Part shown: piece by piece, positions 24,626 to 33,223 of the stretch
Layout of the letters: each line of letters begins with the position of its first letter
Numbering within the stretch: position 1 is the stretch's first letter
Source of the DNA: Pseudomonas sp. Os17
GTDB taxonomy: Bacteria; Pseudomonadota; Gammaproteobacteria; Pseudomonadales; Pseudomonadaceae
Assembly: GCF_001547895.1 (NCBI RefSeq)
Contig: NZ_AP014627.1
Coordinates: forward strand, 6,821,465-6,885,464
Reading direction: 5' to 3'
DNA: 64,000 nt
The notes under the pieces: generated by a model
What the model was told of the DNA's origin: nothing
Database searches by the model: none
The model's input: only the letters and a program-made list of their open reading frames with translations
Translations under genes and position numbers: made by a program

Positions 24626-25971
24626 TGAGCACGGGCGCCTTGCCGGCGCGGGAGCCGGGCCTGCTGAAACCGGCGGTGCTCTGGCTGCTGCTCTTGGCAC
24701 CGCTGTTCTTCAGCACCTACGGCTTCGCCACCTGGGTCACGGCCCAGCGCGACGACGTCGGCAGCCTGGTCTTCGACTGGGAGCGGCACATGCCGTTCTG
24801 GGCCTGGACCATCGTGCCCTACTGGTCCATCGACCTGCTCTACGGCTTCTCCCTGCTGCTGCCGCGCAGCCGGGTGGAGCTCAAGCGCCACGCCCTGCGC
24901 CTGCTCACCGCGCAACTGATCGCGGTCAGTTGCTTCCTGCTCTGGCCGCTGCGCTTCACCTTCCCCCGGCCGGAGCTGGACGGGGTGTTCGGCTGGCTGT
25001 TCGAGGTGCTGGCCGGCTTCGACAAACCCTTCAACCAGGCACCGTCGCTGCACATCGCCCTGCTGGTGGTGCTGTGGGTCTGCTACGCCCGGCATAGCCA
25101 GGGCTTCTGGCGCTGGCTGGTGCATGGCTGGTTCGGCTTGATCGGGGTGTCGGTGCTGACCACTTATCAACACCACTTTGTCGATGTGCCCACCGGCGCC
25201 CTGGCCGGCTGGCTGTGCGTCTGGCTGTGGCCGCTGGATCGCCCCAGCCCGCTGTTCAGCGCACAACCGGCCCGCGACCCGCGGCGGCGCCAGCTGGCCT
25301 GGCGCTACGGCCTGGGTGCGGCGCTATTGGCGGTGGTCGCCTTCACCTGGGGCGGCACCGGGCTGTGGTTGATCTGGCCCGCCGTGGCGCTGTTGCTGGT
25401 GGCCCTGAACTACGCCCTGCTCGGCGCCGCAGGGTTCCAGAAGCGCCAGGACGGCAGGCTGAGTCCGGCCGCCCGCTGGCTGCTGGCGCCCTACCTGGCA
25501 GCGGCCTGGATCAACTCGCGGCTGTGGACAAAAAAACATCCACAGCCGGATCAGGTTGTGGATAACCTCTGGCTCGGCCGCCTGCCGACTCCGGCGGAGC
25601 TCAAGGACAGCCCCTTTGTCGCGGTGCTCGACCTGTGCGCGGAGCTGTCCCTGGACAGTCGCGGCTTGCAGGCCTACCAGAGCCTGCCGGTACTGGACCT
25701 GTGCGCCCTCAGCCCCGAGCAATGCCTGGCTGCGGCGCAAGCTGTTGAACGCCTGCGTCAGCAAGGCCCGCTGCTGGTGTGCTGCGCCCTGGGTTATTCG
25801 CGCAGCGCCACGGCGATTGCCGCCTGGCTGCTGCACAGTGGCCGCGCCGCCACGGTGGACGCGGCCGTGGTGCAGATCCAGCGGGCACGCCCGCAGATCG
25901 TCCTGCAAGCAGCCCAGCGGCAGGCGCTGGAAACCCTGATCAGTACCAAGAGACCGGCTCATGTCCAGTGA
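24622..25971 (+). CDS. ynbD: PAP2-like membrane phosphatase fused to dual-specificity phosphatase (YnbD-like)
   Basis: 449 residues. The N-terminal 290 residues form a multi-pass PAP2-like domain with APSLHIAL and TYQHHFVDVPTG as its conserved histidine loops. The C-terminal 150 residues are a dual-specificity phosphatase with the Cys-x5-Arg loop VCCALGYSRSA and Asp in VAVLDLCAEL. This layout equals E. coli YnbD. Such enzymes remove phosphate from phospholipids such as phosphatidylglycerophosphate or phosphoinositide-like lipids; the true substrate is unknown. It overlaps ynbC by four bases. Confidence 0.85.
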   Translation: MMSTGALPAREPGLLKPAVLWLLLLAPLFFSTYGFATWVTAQRDDVGSLVFDWERHMPFWAWTIVPYWSIDLLYGFSLLLPRSRVELKRHALRLLTAQLIAVSCFLLWPLRFTFPRPELDGVFGWLFEVLAGFDKPFNQAPSLHIALLVVLWVCYARHSQGFWRWLVHGWFGLIGVSVLTTYQHHFVDVPTGALAGWLCVWLWPLDRPSPLFSAQPARDPRRRQLAWRYGLGAALLAVVAFTWGGTGLWLIWPAVALLLVALNYALLGAAGFQKRQDGRLSPAARWLLAPYLAAAWINSRLWTKKHPQPDQVVDNLWLGRLPTPAELKDSPFVAVLDLCAELSLDSRGLQAYQSLPVLDLCALSPEQCLAAAQAVERLRQQGPLLVCCALGYSRSATAIAAWLLHSGRAATVDAAVVQIQRARPQIVLQAAQRQALETLISTKRPAHVQ

Positions 25972-26416
25972 GATGCAGCTCTACAGCGTCGCCAGCCTGC
26001 TGCGCCGGGGCCGGGCCCTGGATCAGTTATCCACAGGCCTGACCCTGCTCGGTGCGCTCTATGGCCTGGGCCAGTACCTGCTGGCCAGCGTCACGCTGGG
26101 TGGGCTGATCCTCAGCCTGGCCCTGGTGCTGCTGGGGCTGGTGGAAAAGTACCTGGCGCTGCGCGTGGCCTTCGACGCCGACCTGTTTCAACGCGTGGCC
26201 GATAGCCCCGCGTCCCTCGAACACAGCACCCAGGCCCTGGATCAGGCCCTGGGCGCCCTCGGCCTGCAGCCTGTGGAAAAAGGCGGCCGGCCCTGGGACC
26301 AACGCAGCCGCGGAGCCCTTGGCCTGCTGCGCCGCCAGGCGTTGCTGCTGGCGGCACAAGTGCTGGTGCTGTTGAGCTTGATCCTGGCCAGCCCCTGGCT
26401 GACCTTCGCCGGATAA
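25961..26416 (+). CDS. Small membrane protein of the ynb-like operon, unknown function
   Basis: 151 residues with two adjacent membrane segments (about 25-65) and a third at the C-terminus (about 128-148), with a polar middle. No motif recognised. It overlaps ynbD by 11 bases and ends just before the acyltransferase, so it is part of the operon. An alternative start at 25973 directly follows the ynbD stop. It could be an accessory subunit for a membrane lipid enzyme. Confidence 0.75.
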   Translation: MSSEMQLYSVASLLRRGRALDQLSTGLTLLGALYGLGQYLLASVTLGGLILSLALVLLGLVEKYLALRVAFDADLFQRVADSPASLEHSTQALDQALGALGLQPVEKGGRPWDQRSRGALGLLRRQALLLAAQVLVLLSLILASPWLTFAG

Positions 26417-26425
26417 GGAATGCCC

Positions 26426-27049
26426 ATGTTCGAACCCCTGGTTGCCAACCTCATCACCTCCGCCGCCCGCAGCATCACCGGGGCCCGCAGCCTGTGGCTC
26501 GGCTCCGCGCCGCAGCCGGTGCAGCGGATCTACTTCGCCAACCACAGCAGCCACGGTGACTTCGTGCTGCTCTGGGCCTCGCTGCCGCCGGCCCTGCGCA
26601 AGCTGACCCGGCCCGTGGCCGGTGCCGACTACTGGCAGAAAAGCCCCCTGCGCCGCTACATCATCAACCGGGTGTTCAACGGCGTGCTGATCGACCGCGA
26701 GCGCAAGGAGGCTGTGGATAACAACCCCATGCAGCCGATGCTCGATGCCCTGGACCAGGGTGACTCGCTGATCATCTTTCCGGAGGGCACGCGCAACCTG
26801 GAAGACGGCCTGCTGCCGTTCAAGAGCGGGATCTACCACCTGGCCAAACGTTATCCACAGGTGGAGGTGATTCCGGTGTGGATCGCCAACCTCAACCGGG
26901 TCATGCCCAAGGGCCGCTTCCTGCCCCTGCCCCTGCTGTGCACCACCAGCTTCGGTGCGCCGCTGAGCCTGGAAGAAGACGAAACCAAGGAACACTTCCT
27001 CGAACGCAGCCGCGCCGCGCTGCTGGCCCTGGCTCCGGAGCACAGCTGA
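26426..27049 (+). CDS. Lysophospholipid acyltransferase (PlsC family)
   Basis: 207 residues. The acyltransferase motif Hx4D is seen as NHSSHGDF and the second motif as FPEGTRN, with the substrate-binding RRYIINRVFNGVLIDR stretch between. It should acylate a lysophosphatidic acid-like acceptor to phosphatidic acid, feeding the CdsA-like enzyme next door. ATG 26426 is seven bases after AAGGA; ATG 26420 is too close to it. This gene is an addition to the four-gene E. coli ynb set. Confidence 0.88.
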   Translation: MFEPLVANLITSAARSITGARSLWLGSAPQPVQRIYFANHSSHGDFVLLWASLPPALRKLTRPVAGADYWQKSPLRRYIINRVFNGVLIDRERKEAVDNNPMQPMLDALDQGDSLIIFPEGTRNLEDGLLPFKSGIYHLAKRYPQVEVIPVWIANLNRVMPKGRFLPLPLLCTTSFGAPLSLEEDETKEHFLERSRAALLALAPEHS

Positions 27050-27050
27050 C

Positions 27051-27983
27051 ATGGATAAGCAGACCCTGATGTTGTTCGGCGGCATTGGCGCCATTCTGGT
27101 GCTGGCCTCGCTGATCGGTTTCATCCTCCAGTGGCGCACCCGCGGCACGCCCAACCCGGTGATCGACAACCTCAACGCGCGGATCAACGCCTGGTGGGTG
27201 ATGGTGCTGGTGATCGGCATCGCCTTCTGGCTCGGCACCGCAGCGGTGATCCTGCTGTTCTACGCGGTGTCGTTCTACGCCCTGCGCGAGTTCCTCACCC
27301 TGACCCCGACCCGGCGCAGCGATTACCCGGCCCTGGTGGCGGCCTTCTATCTGGCCCTGCCCCTGCAGTACCTGCTGATCTACTCCGACTGGTACGGATT
27401 GTTCTCGATCTTCATCCCGGTCTACGTGTTCCTGCTGCTGCCGATCCTGGCGTCCCTGGGCGGTGACAGCACGCACTTCCTGGAACGCGCCTCCAAGGTC
27501 CAGTGGGGCCTGATGATCGCGGTGTTCTGCGTGTCCTTCGTGCCGGCCCTGCTGACCCTGGACATCGCCGGCTACGAGGGCCGCAACCTGCTGCTGATCG
27601 CCTATCTGGTGATCGTGGTGCAGCTCTCGGATGTGCTGCAGTACGTCTGTGGAAAACTCTTCGGCAAGCGCAAGATCGCCCCCAACCTGTCGCCGTCCAA
27701 GACCGTCGAGGGCTTTGTCGGTGGCATCCTGCTGGCGTCCTTGATCGGCGGCGCGCTGTTCTGGATCACCCCGTTCAATGTCTGGCAGTCGTTCCTCATC
27801 GCCCTGCTGATCAACCTGCTGGGCTTTGCCGGCGGCATCGTCATGTCGGCGATCAAGCGCGACCGCGGGGTCAAGGACTGGGGCCACATGATCGAAGGCC
27901 ACGGCGGCATGCTCGATCGCCTGGATTCGGTGTGCTTCGCCGCGCCGATCTTCTTCCACCTGGTGCGCTACTGGTGGACCTGA
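27051..27983 (+). CDS. ynbB: Phosphatidate cytidylyltransferase family protein (YnbB-like)
   Basis: 310-residue multi-pass membrane enzyme that makes CDP-diacylglycerol from phosphatidic acid and CTP. Conserved segments GKLFGKRKIAPNLSPSKTVEGFVGG and the CdsA signature around SAIKRDRGVKDWGHMIEGHGGMLDRLDSV are present. It is a second copy relative to the housekeeping cdsA expected beside uppS and dxr. It supplies the CDP-lipid that the YnbA-like enzyme would use, so the operon can run its own phospholipid branch. Confidence 0.9.
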   Translation: MDKQTLMLFGGIGAILVLASLIGFILQWRTRGTPNPVIDNLNARINAWWVMVLVIGIAFWLGTAAVILLFYAVSFYALREFLTLTPTRRSDYPALVAAFYLALPLQYLLIYSDWYGLFSIFIPVYVFLLLPILASLGGDSTHFLERASKVQWGLMIAVFCVSFVPALLTLDIAGYEGRNLLLIAYLVIVVQLSDVLQYVCGKLFGKRKIAPNLSPSKTVEGFVGGILLASLIGGALFWITPFNVWQSFLIALLINLLGFAGGIVMSAIKRDRGVKDWGHMIEGHGGMLDRLDSVCFAAPIFFHLVRYWWT

Positions 27984-27985
27984 GC

Positions 27986-28124
27986 CCCTGTGGCGAGCGA
28001 GCTTGCTCGCGCTGGGCTGCAACGCGGCCCCAGGCCCGGCCAACGCAAAGCACCTGACACCCCGCGTAGCCAGATTCTGCGGCCGCTGCGCGACCGAGCG
28101 GGAGCAAGCTCCCTCGCCACAGTA
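27986..28124. repeat. REPIN (pair of inverted REP sequences)
   Basis: CTGTGGCGAGCGAGCTTGCTCGCG at the left and GAGCGGGAGCAAGCTCCCTCGCCACAG at the right are the two facing REP palindromes typical of fluorescent pseudomonads, separated by about 85 bases. It lies between the convergent ynbB-like and Lrp-family genes and may also work as a terminator. Confidence 0.8.
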
Positions 28125-28155
28125 GCTTGAGCGCTGCCCCGGCTGGCCAGGATCA

Positions 28156-28629
28156 TCAGCCGGGCAAGTGCCCCAATGGCAAGGGCCCCGGGGTTTTCAC
28201 CGTGTGAATGGCGAAGTTGTTGCGGATGTCGCTGACCCCGGGGATCTTCAGCAGGCAGCCGGTGAGAAACCGGTCGTAACCGCGCAGGTCCGGGACCACC
28301 ACCTGCAGCAGGAAGTCCGACTCGCCGGACACCAGGAACGCCGAGATCACCTCCGGCAACTGCAACACCGCCTGGCGGAACGCTTCGGCCTCGGCGTCGT
28401 TGTGCCGCTCCACCTTGACCCCGACGAACACCGTCAGCCCCAGCCCCACTTCGTCGCGGTCCAGGGTCGCCTGATAACCGCGGATCACCCCGGCCTCTTC
28501 CAGCATGCGCACCCGGCGCAGGCAGGGTGACGGCGACAGGCCGATCTCCTCGGCCAGTTGCACGTTGCTCAGGCGGCCATCGCGCTGCAGCGCGGCGAGA
28601 ATCTTGCGGTCGTAGGCGTCGAGTTTCAT
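28156..28629 (-). CDS. Lrp/AsnC family transcriptional regulator
   Basis: About 157 residues. Winged helix-turn-helix at the N-terminus (LDAYDRKILAALQRDGRLSNVQ, SPSPCLRRVRMLEEAGVI) and an Lrp-type ligand-binding domain (about 65-150) with FLVSGESDFLLQVV. Start chosen at 28629; 28638 is an equal alternative. It is divergent from the LysE exporter and probably controls it in response to an amino acid, the common arrangement for this pair. Confidence 0.9.
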   Translation of the reverse strand: MKLDAYDRKILAALQRDGRLSNVQLAEEIGLSPSPCLRRVRMLEEAGVIRGYQATLDRDEVGLGLTVFVGVKVERHNDAEAEAFRQAVLQLPEVISAFLVSGESDFLLQVVVPDLRGYDRFLTGCLLKIPGVSDIRNNFAIHTVKTPGPLPLGHLPG

Positions 28630-28773
28630 GTTTGGCATATCCGGATGGTCATCGCAGTAAAAGCTGGAAGGTTATGCCAATTTTCGCCGTTTTGCTGGCG
28701 GATTACGCAAGCACCTGCCGACCCCTGTGGCCCTAAACTGGGCGCACCGACTCGACAACGAATGGGGTGCAAG

Positions 28774-29403
28774 GTGGCGCAATTGTGGATGTATTTCCTG
28801 GCTCTGGCGGTGGTCTACCTGCTGCCCGGTCCCGACATGATCCTGCTGCTGCAGACCGGTGCCCGCCAGGGCAAGGCCCAGGCGCTGGCCACGGCCCTGG
28901 GGCTGGCGATCTCCCGCGGCTGCCACGTGGCCCTGGCCGCCCTGGGCCTGGCGGCGCTGTTCAAGGCCGCGCCCTGGACCTTCGACGTGGTACGCCTGGC
29001 GGGCGCCGCCTACCTGCTGTGGATCGGCATCCAGTGCCTGCGCGCCAACCTGCTGCCCAATCTCGACAGCGCCGGCGCGGCAGCCACGCCCCTGCGCTGG
29101 CGCCAGGCGATCCAGCGCGGCCTGCTGACCAACCTGCTGAACCCCAAGGCACTGTTGTTCTGCTCGGTGCTGTTGCCGCAGTTCATCGATCCCCAGGCCG
29201 GGGCGGTGGTCCCGCAGTTCGTCACCCTGGGGGTGCTGCTGGTAGCGGTGGGCGGTTTGTTCGACTGCTGCTACGCCCTGGCCGGTGCCGGGCTGGGCCG
29301 CTGGATGCAGCGCAGCCCTTCGGCCCAGCGCGTGCAGCAATGGCTGTTCGGCAGCCTGCTGATCGGCTTTGCCTTGCGCCTGACCTTCGTCCAGCAGGCC
29401 TGA
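28774..29403 (+). CDS. LysE family amino acid exporter
   Basis: About 209 residues with five or six membrane segments, beginning AQLWMYFLALAVVYLLPGPDMILL, where PGPDM is the family hallmark; NPKALLFC is the second. I prefer the GTG at 28774, which has GGGGT upstream, over ATG 28762. It exports amino acids or small metabolites. Divergent from an Lrp-type regulator 145 bases away. Confidence 0.9.
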   Translation: MAQLWMYFLALAVVYLLPGPDMILLLQTGARQGKAQALATALGLAISRGCHVALAALGLAALFKAAPWTFDVVRLAGAAYLLWIGIQCLRANLLPNLDSAGAAATPLRWRQAIQRGLLTNLLNPKALLFCSVLLPQFIDPQAGAVVPQFVTLGVLLVAVGGLFDCCYALAGAGLGRWMQRSPSAQRVQQWLFGSLLIGFALRLTFVQQA

Positions 29404-29409
29404 CGGCTC

Positions 29410-29730
29410 TGTAGCCGCTGCTGAGCCTCGGCGAAGCTGCGCGAAGGTCCGCAGGACCTTGCCCGGCGATCCCTAGACACAATGTGCGCCCCAGAGATCG
29501 CCGCGACCGCTGCGTCGGAGTGCCGCCCAGCTCGTACGCAGCCTGCGGCAGCGGCTACAAAAAGCCGACCGGCACGGCTCTGTAGCCGCTGCTGAGCCTC
29601 GGCGAAGCTGCGCGAAGGTCCGCAGGACCTTGCCTGGCGATCCCTCGACACAATGTGCGCCCCAGAGATCGCCGCGACCGCTGCGTCGGAGTGCCGTCCA
29701 GCTCGTACGCCGCCTGCGGCAGCGGCTACA
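29410..29730. repeat. Two tandem 150-bp palindromic elements
   Basis: 29410-29559 and 29581-29730 are direct copies (period 171) differing at about four positions. Each begins TGTAGCCGCTGC and ends GCAGCGGCTACA, a perfect 12-bp terminal inverted repeat, and is preceded by CGGCTC. They look like a REPIN/MITE-type non-coding element. The gap from 29404 to 29744 holds no gene beyond these. Confidence 0.8.
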
Positions 29731-29744
29731 GGCGGGGCACGCCT

Positions 29745-31895
29745 TTATGTCGCCTTGTGCGAGGACACCGCGCGGCGGCGTCGGAACAGGTAGGCCGCCC
29801 CCAACAGCAGCACGCCGGCACCGGCGCCGGCAACCAGCCTGTGCTCGGCCACCGCGGAACGGGATGCGTCCAGCCACTGGGTCAGGTAGCGCTTGTTGGC
29901 GCTGCCGAAATCCGGCTCCTGGCAGTTCATGCCGAAATTGCCGGCCCATTCCACATAGGGTCCGTTTTCCACGTAGCGCCGGTAGTAGTCGATCTCGACA
30001 TCGCTGCCGCGGGTCCAGCGCGCCGCCTTGCACAGCACCGCGGCATAGGCCTGGCTGGTGTGAGGCAGGAAATCCGCCGCCCGGTTGCCCAGTTCCCCGG
30101 CCACGTAGCGGTAGTGGTAGCGCACGTCGGGCTCGGCGGTGGTGGCTTGCTGGCGCTGCACTTCATCGGCGCTGACAAAGGGCCCGGCCTGCACCGGCGG
30201 GATCTCCAGGCTGTAGCTGCCCCAGAGGCTGTGAAAATCCGGGCCCATTTCGTACCCCAGGATCTCCATCCCCGAGGCCCGGGCCAGCTTGCCGGCCTGG
30301 TAATAGGCCTCGGCCCGGCGCGTGGGCAGCCAGGCCGACTCGGCACGGCGTCGATACTCGCCGTAGGCCTTGGCGATGGCCTGGCGTTCCGGGCTGTCGA
30401 AATAGCCCCAGCCTTCTTCGTAACGTCCTTCACGCAACAGGCGTCGGCCAAGCAGTTCGCGTATCTGGGCGGCAATCGGCAGGGTTTCGTAATAGGCATC
30501 CGGCTGCTTGGGAGTCGGCGCTGGCGCCGGAACCCGGGCATCGACGAACTGCTTGAGTTCATCCAGGGTCAGCACCCGCTCCGCCACCGTGGCCGCGTCG
30601 TGCCAGTAGATGTCGCCGCTGCGGTAGAGCAGCTCGAAGGCTTGCACGTAGTCGCCCCGATCCAGGGCCAGCACGGCGCTTTCGCCTTCGACCCGGCACC
30701 CGGGCTTGAGGTCTTCGTAATTGCCGTCGTAATCGCCGCGAAAGCCCCAGCTCTCGTCGCGGGGGAAGGCCGCGGCGGCCTTGGCGTAAGCCGCGGCGGC
30801 AGCCACCTTGTCGCCATCACGCAGGGCCATCTTGGCCCGCAGCCACCAGGCCAGGCCGCCGTCGCCGGCCTGTTCCAGCAACTGCCGGGTGGTGGCGAAA
30901 TCGCCATTCTGATAATTCAGCGCCGCCAGCCGGTCGGCATTGTCGAAGCTGCCGGCGGTGCCCTGGCTCAGCAGCTTGATCAGTTTCATCTCCGACTCCG
31001 GCCGCTCGCCGAACGACCAGCCCTGATGGGAGATCAACGAAGCGGTGAGCAAGCGGGCTACGGAAGGATGCTTGAGCTGCTCCAGCAATTGCGCGTCCGG
31101 CAGGCCGCTCAGTTCGCCCACCACCTGTTTCAGGGAGCTGTAGCCGACCTCCGAACCCAACTGGTTCTGCACGGCATACAAGTCGATGGCCTGGCTCCAG
31201 TCGTTCTGATCCTTGAGGAGGCGGGCCTCCTCCCCCAGGCTGGCGACGCCCAGGCTCAGGGGGTCGCTGAAGGCGTCGATACTCAGCTGCCGGGTCTGGG
31301 CGAAGGCCTGGCGCGCCGACTGGCGCATGTCGCGCCGGCCCTGATCGTCCAGTTCGTTGGCTTGCTCGCTGATAAAGGACAGGGCCCGCCCCAGGGAATA
31401 GGCGGCCCAGGTACTGCGCAGGGCGCGCTGCTCGGCGGGCAGCGCCAGCACCTTGCGGAAATACTCCGCCGCCAGCTCATGATCCCCGGCGCTGAAGGCC
31501 ACGGCGCCAGCGGTGTAGAGCTTGATCTCCAGCGGCAAGCCGGCCCCTTGTTGCTCCGCCACCCGTGCGTCATTGAGCTTGCGCAGCTGGGCCACCAGGG
31601 TTTGCTGAGCCTGATCCAGCCCTTGCCGTTCGGCCCAGTTGCGCTCTTGCACCGCGTAGCTCTCAGGCAGGCTGTAATCGACACTGAAGCCGTTGTTGGC
31701 GACCGGCATGAGCCCGACGATGGGCTGACCCAGGCGGCTGATCTCGAACTGGAAACTGCCTTCGGGCAGCTGCGCCAGCGTCTGTGGACGGTCGTCCAGC
31801 AGGCGCATGGGGAAAGTCGGCCCGCAGGCCAGGGCCGGAGCCAGGGGCAGGCACAGGCTCAGGCACAGCAGGTGACGGGATCTAGGGACGAACAT
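29745..31895 (-). CDS. Large secreted, C-terminally anchored protein with helical repeats, unknown function
   Basis: 716 residues with a signal peptide (MFVPRSRHLLCLSLCLPLAPALA) and a C-terminal membrane helix (about 685-705) followed by a basic tail (FRRRRAVSSHK), so it is likely held in the inner membrane facing the periplasm. The middle is rich in Ala and helical, with TPR-like spacing (YNQ.., AAAYAKAAAAFPRDES). I do not recognise the family. The start at 31895 follows AAGGAG. It overlaps the upstream DUF3142 lipoprotein gene by 14 bases, so the two probably act together at the envelope. Confidence 0.78.
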   Translation of the reverse strand: MFVPRSRHLLCLSLCLPLAPALACGPTFPMRLLDDRPQTLAQLPEGSFQFEISRLGQPIVGLMPVANNGFSVDYSLPESYAVQERNWAERQGLDQAQQTLVAQLRKLNDARVAEQQGAGLPLEIKLYTAGAVAFSAGDHELAAEYFRKVLALPAEQRALRSTWAAYSLGRALSFISEQANELDDQGRRDMRQSARQAFAQTRQLSIDAFSDPLSLGVASLGEEARLLKDQNDWSQAIDLYAVQNQLGSEVGYSSLKQVVGELSGLPDAQLLEQLKHPSVARLLTASLISHQGWSFGERPESEMKLIKLLSQGTAGSFDNADRLAALNYQNGDFATTRQLLEQAGDGGLAWWLRAKMALRDGDKVAAAAAYAKAAAAFPRDESWGFRGDYDGNYEDLKPGCRVEGESAVLALDRGDYVQAFELLYRSGDIYWHDAATVAERVLTLDELKQFVDARVPAPAPTPKQPDAYYETLPIAAQIRELLGRRLLREGRYEEGWGYFDSPERQAIAKAYGEYRRRAESAWLPTRRAEAYYQAGKLARASGMEILGYEMGPDFHSLWGSYSLEIPPVQAGPFVSADEVQRQQATTAEPDVRYHYRYVAGELGNRAADFLPHTSQAYAAVLCKAARWTRGSDVEIDYYRRYVENGPYVEWAGNFGMNCQEPDFGSANKRYLTQWLDASRSAVAEHRLVAGAGAGVLLLGAAYLFRRRRAVSSHKAT

Positions 31896-33087
31896 GCGCA
31901 GCTCCTTGGTCAATTTTTGTACAGCGGGCCCAGCCCACGGCGCGGCTGGCGCCTGCGGCCAGACGGCCGCTGCGTTGCCGGGTCAACAGCAGCTGGCCGT
32001 CGCGCAGCTGTGCGGAATAGCCGCCCAGCCCGTCGAATCCGTCGCATTGGGCAACGGCCAGGGTCAGTTGTTCAGGCAGCGGCCGGTCGAGGTTGCCCGC
32101 GTTGCTCAAGCGGATGTCGAACAGGCCGCCCTGTTGTTCCTCCAGGCGGATACCCAGCTCAGCGCTCAGGGCATCGCCCCGGGCCACCGCCCGCAGGGTT
32201 TCCAGGCTCCAGGCCCGCACATCGCCCTTGAGCGGCAGGCGAAACCAGATCAGACCGGCCAGATGGGGCGGCGGATCGGCACGCAGGGCGCGGCCCAGCT
32301 GGCTCAGTTGCTCGGGGTCGGCCATCAGTTCCTGACGCTCTCCAGCCCGCCGCAGCGGCGCCTCGCTTTCCACCAGGGGCGCGCCTTCGGCCCCGGGGAG
32401 CAACGCGACACCGTAGGCGGGCAAGGCCAGATAGAAGGGTTTGGCGCTGATCCGCGCCCAACGCCGGGCCCATTGCTCGGCTTGCCGTGGATCGAACAGG
32501 CCGCGCCGTGGATCGCTCACGGCGTGCACCTGCAGCACGCTGCTGTCGACCTTGGCCAGCAGGCCCGGCAACTCGCGACTGTCGAGCCAGGCCGGCAAGG
32601 CGGTGATGCTCAGGGGCAGTTGGCTCGGCAGTACAGCCCGCAAGCGCTCAAGCAGCTTGGCGTAGGCAGGCAATCGCGCGCTGCCGGCATCGTGGTCGAT
32701 CTCGACCCCGGCCGGAGTCAGGCCCTGCTCCTGCCAGTCCACCAGCAGTTGCTGGACCTGACGGATGATCTCGTCCTGGTCCAGGGACGGCAGTTGACCG
32801 TCGAGACGCACCACCGCGATCAACGGCCGCCCATCCTCCTTGAGCAAGGCGGCGTCGATCCGGGCACGGCTCCAGCCGGCCTGTGGAAAAGCCTGCAGGG
32901 CCAGGACCCGGACTGTGGAAAAGTCGGCCCGCGAGCCTGCCAGGGCGTCGGCGTGGGCCGGGGTCCACTGGCGTTGCCAGATGTAGAGTTGCTGGTCCAG
33001 CGCCGGCTGAGGGTCATTGCCGCAGGCGTTGAGCAGCAAGGCACTGAGCCACAGGGCAAAGAAACGGAGAACGGCCCGGGGGAGCAT
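31882..33087 (-). CDS. DUF3142 lipoprotein
   Basis: 401 residues. A lipoprotein signal with lipobox LNAC (LWLSALLLNACGND) puts it on a membrane. The body looks like a TIM-barrel glycoside-hydrolase-like fold, with GVEIDHDAGSARLPAYAKLLERL and PLSITALPAWLDS, features known of the DUF3142 family, and a C-terminal beta domain. Activity is unproven. The start at 33087 keeps the lipobox near the N-terminus. It is the upstream partner of the large secreted protein, with a 14-base overlap. Confidence 0.82.
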   Translation of the reverse strand: MLPRAVLRFFALWLSALLLNACGNDPQPALDQQLYIWQRQWTPAHADALAGSRADFSTVRVLALQAFPQAGWSRARIDAALLKEDGRPLIAVVRLDGQLPSLDQDEIIRQVQQLLVDWQEQGLTPAGVEIDHDAGSARLPAYAKLLERLRAVLPSQLPLSITALPAWLDSRELPGLLAKVDSSVLQVHAVSDPRRGLFDPRQAEQWARRWARISAKPFYLALPAYGVALLPGAEGAPLVESEAPLRRAGERQELMADPEQLSQLGRALRADPPPHLAGLIWFRLPLKGDVRAWSLETLRAVARGDALSAELGIRLEEQQGGLFDIRLSNAGNLDRPLPEQLTLAVAQCDGFDGLGGYSAQLRDGQLLLTRQRSGRLAAGASRAVGWARCTKIDQGAAHVRP

Positions 33088-33223
33088 GAATCGTTGATTC
33101 CCTTTAACGCGAAAAAGACCCTGGAGTGCCGGGTGCGAGGCCAATGCCCGGCCTTGAGATCGCGCCAGCCTACGCAGGGCCGGGGCCGGCGGCAATCGCT
33201 GGCGAGGAGTTTTTTTTGCCCTG

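Noticed and set aside
28923..28934. GCCACGTGGC as a further parS
   Set aside because: Shares only the central CCACGTGG with parS; the outer GTT/AAC bases needed by ParB are missing.
29410..29730. Possible CRISPR array from repeated blocks
   Set aside because: Only two long copies of 150 bases with terminal inverted repeats, no short repeats or spacers and no cas genes.
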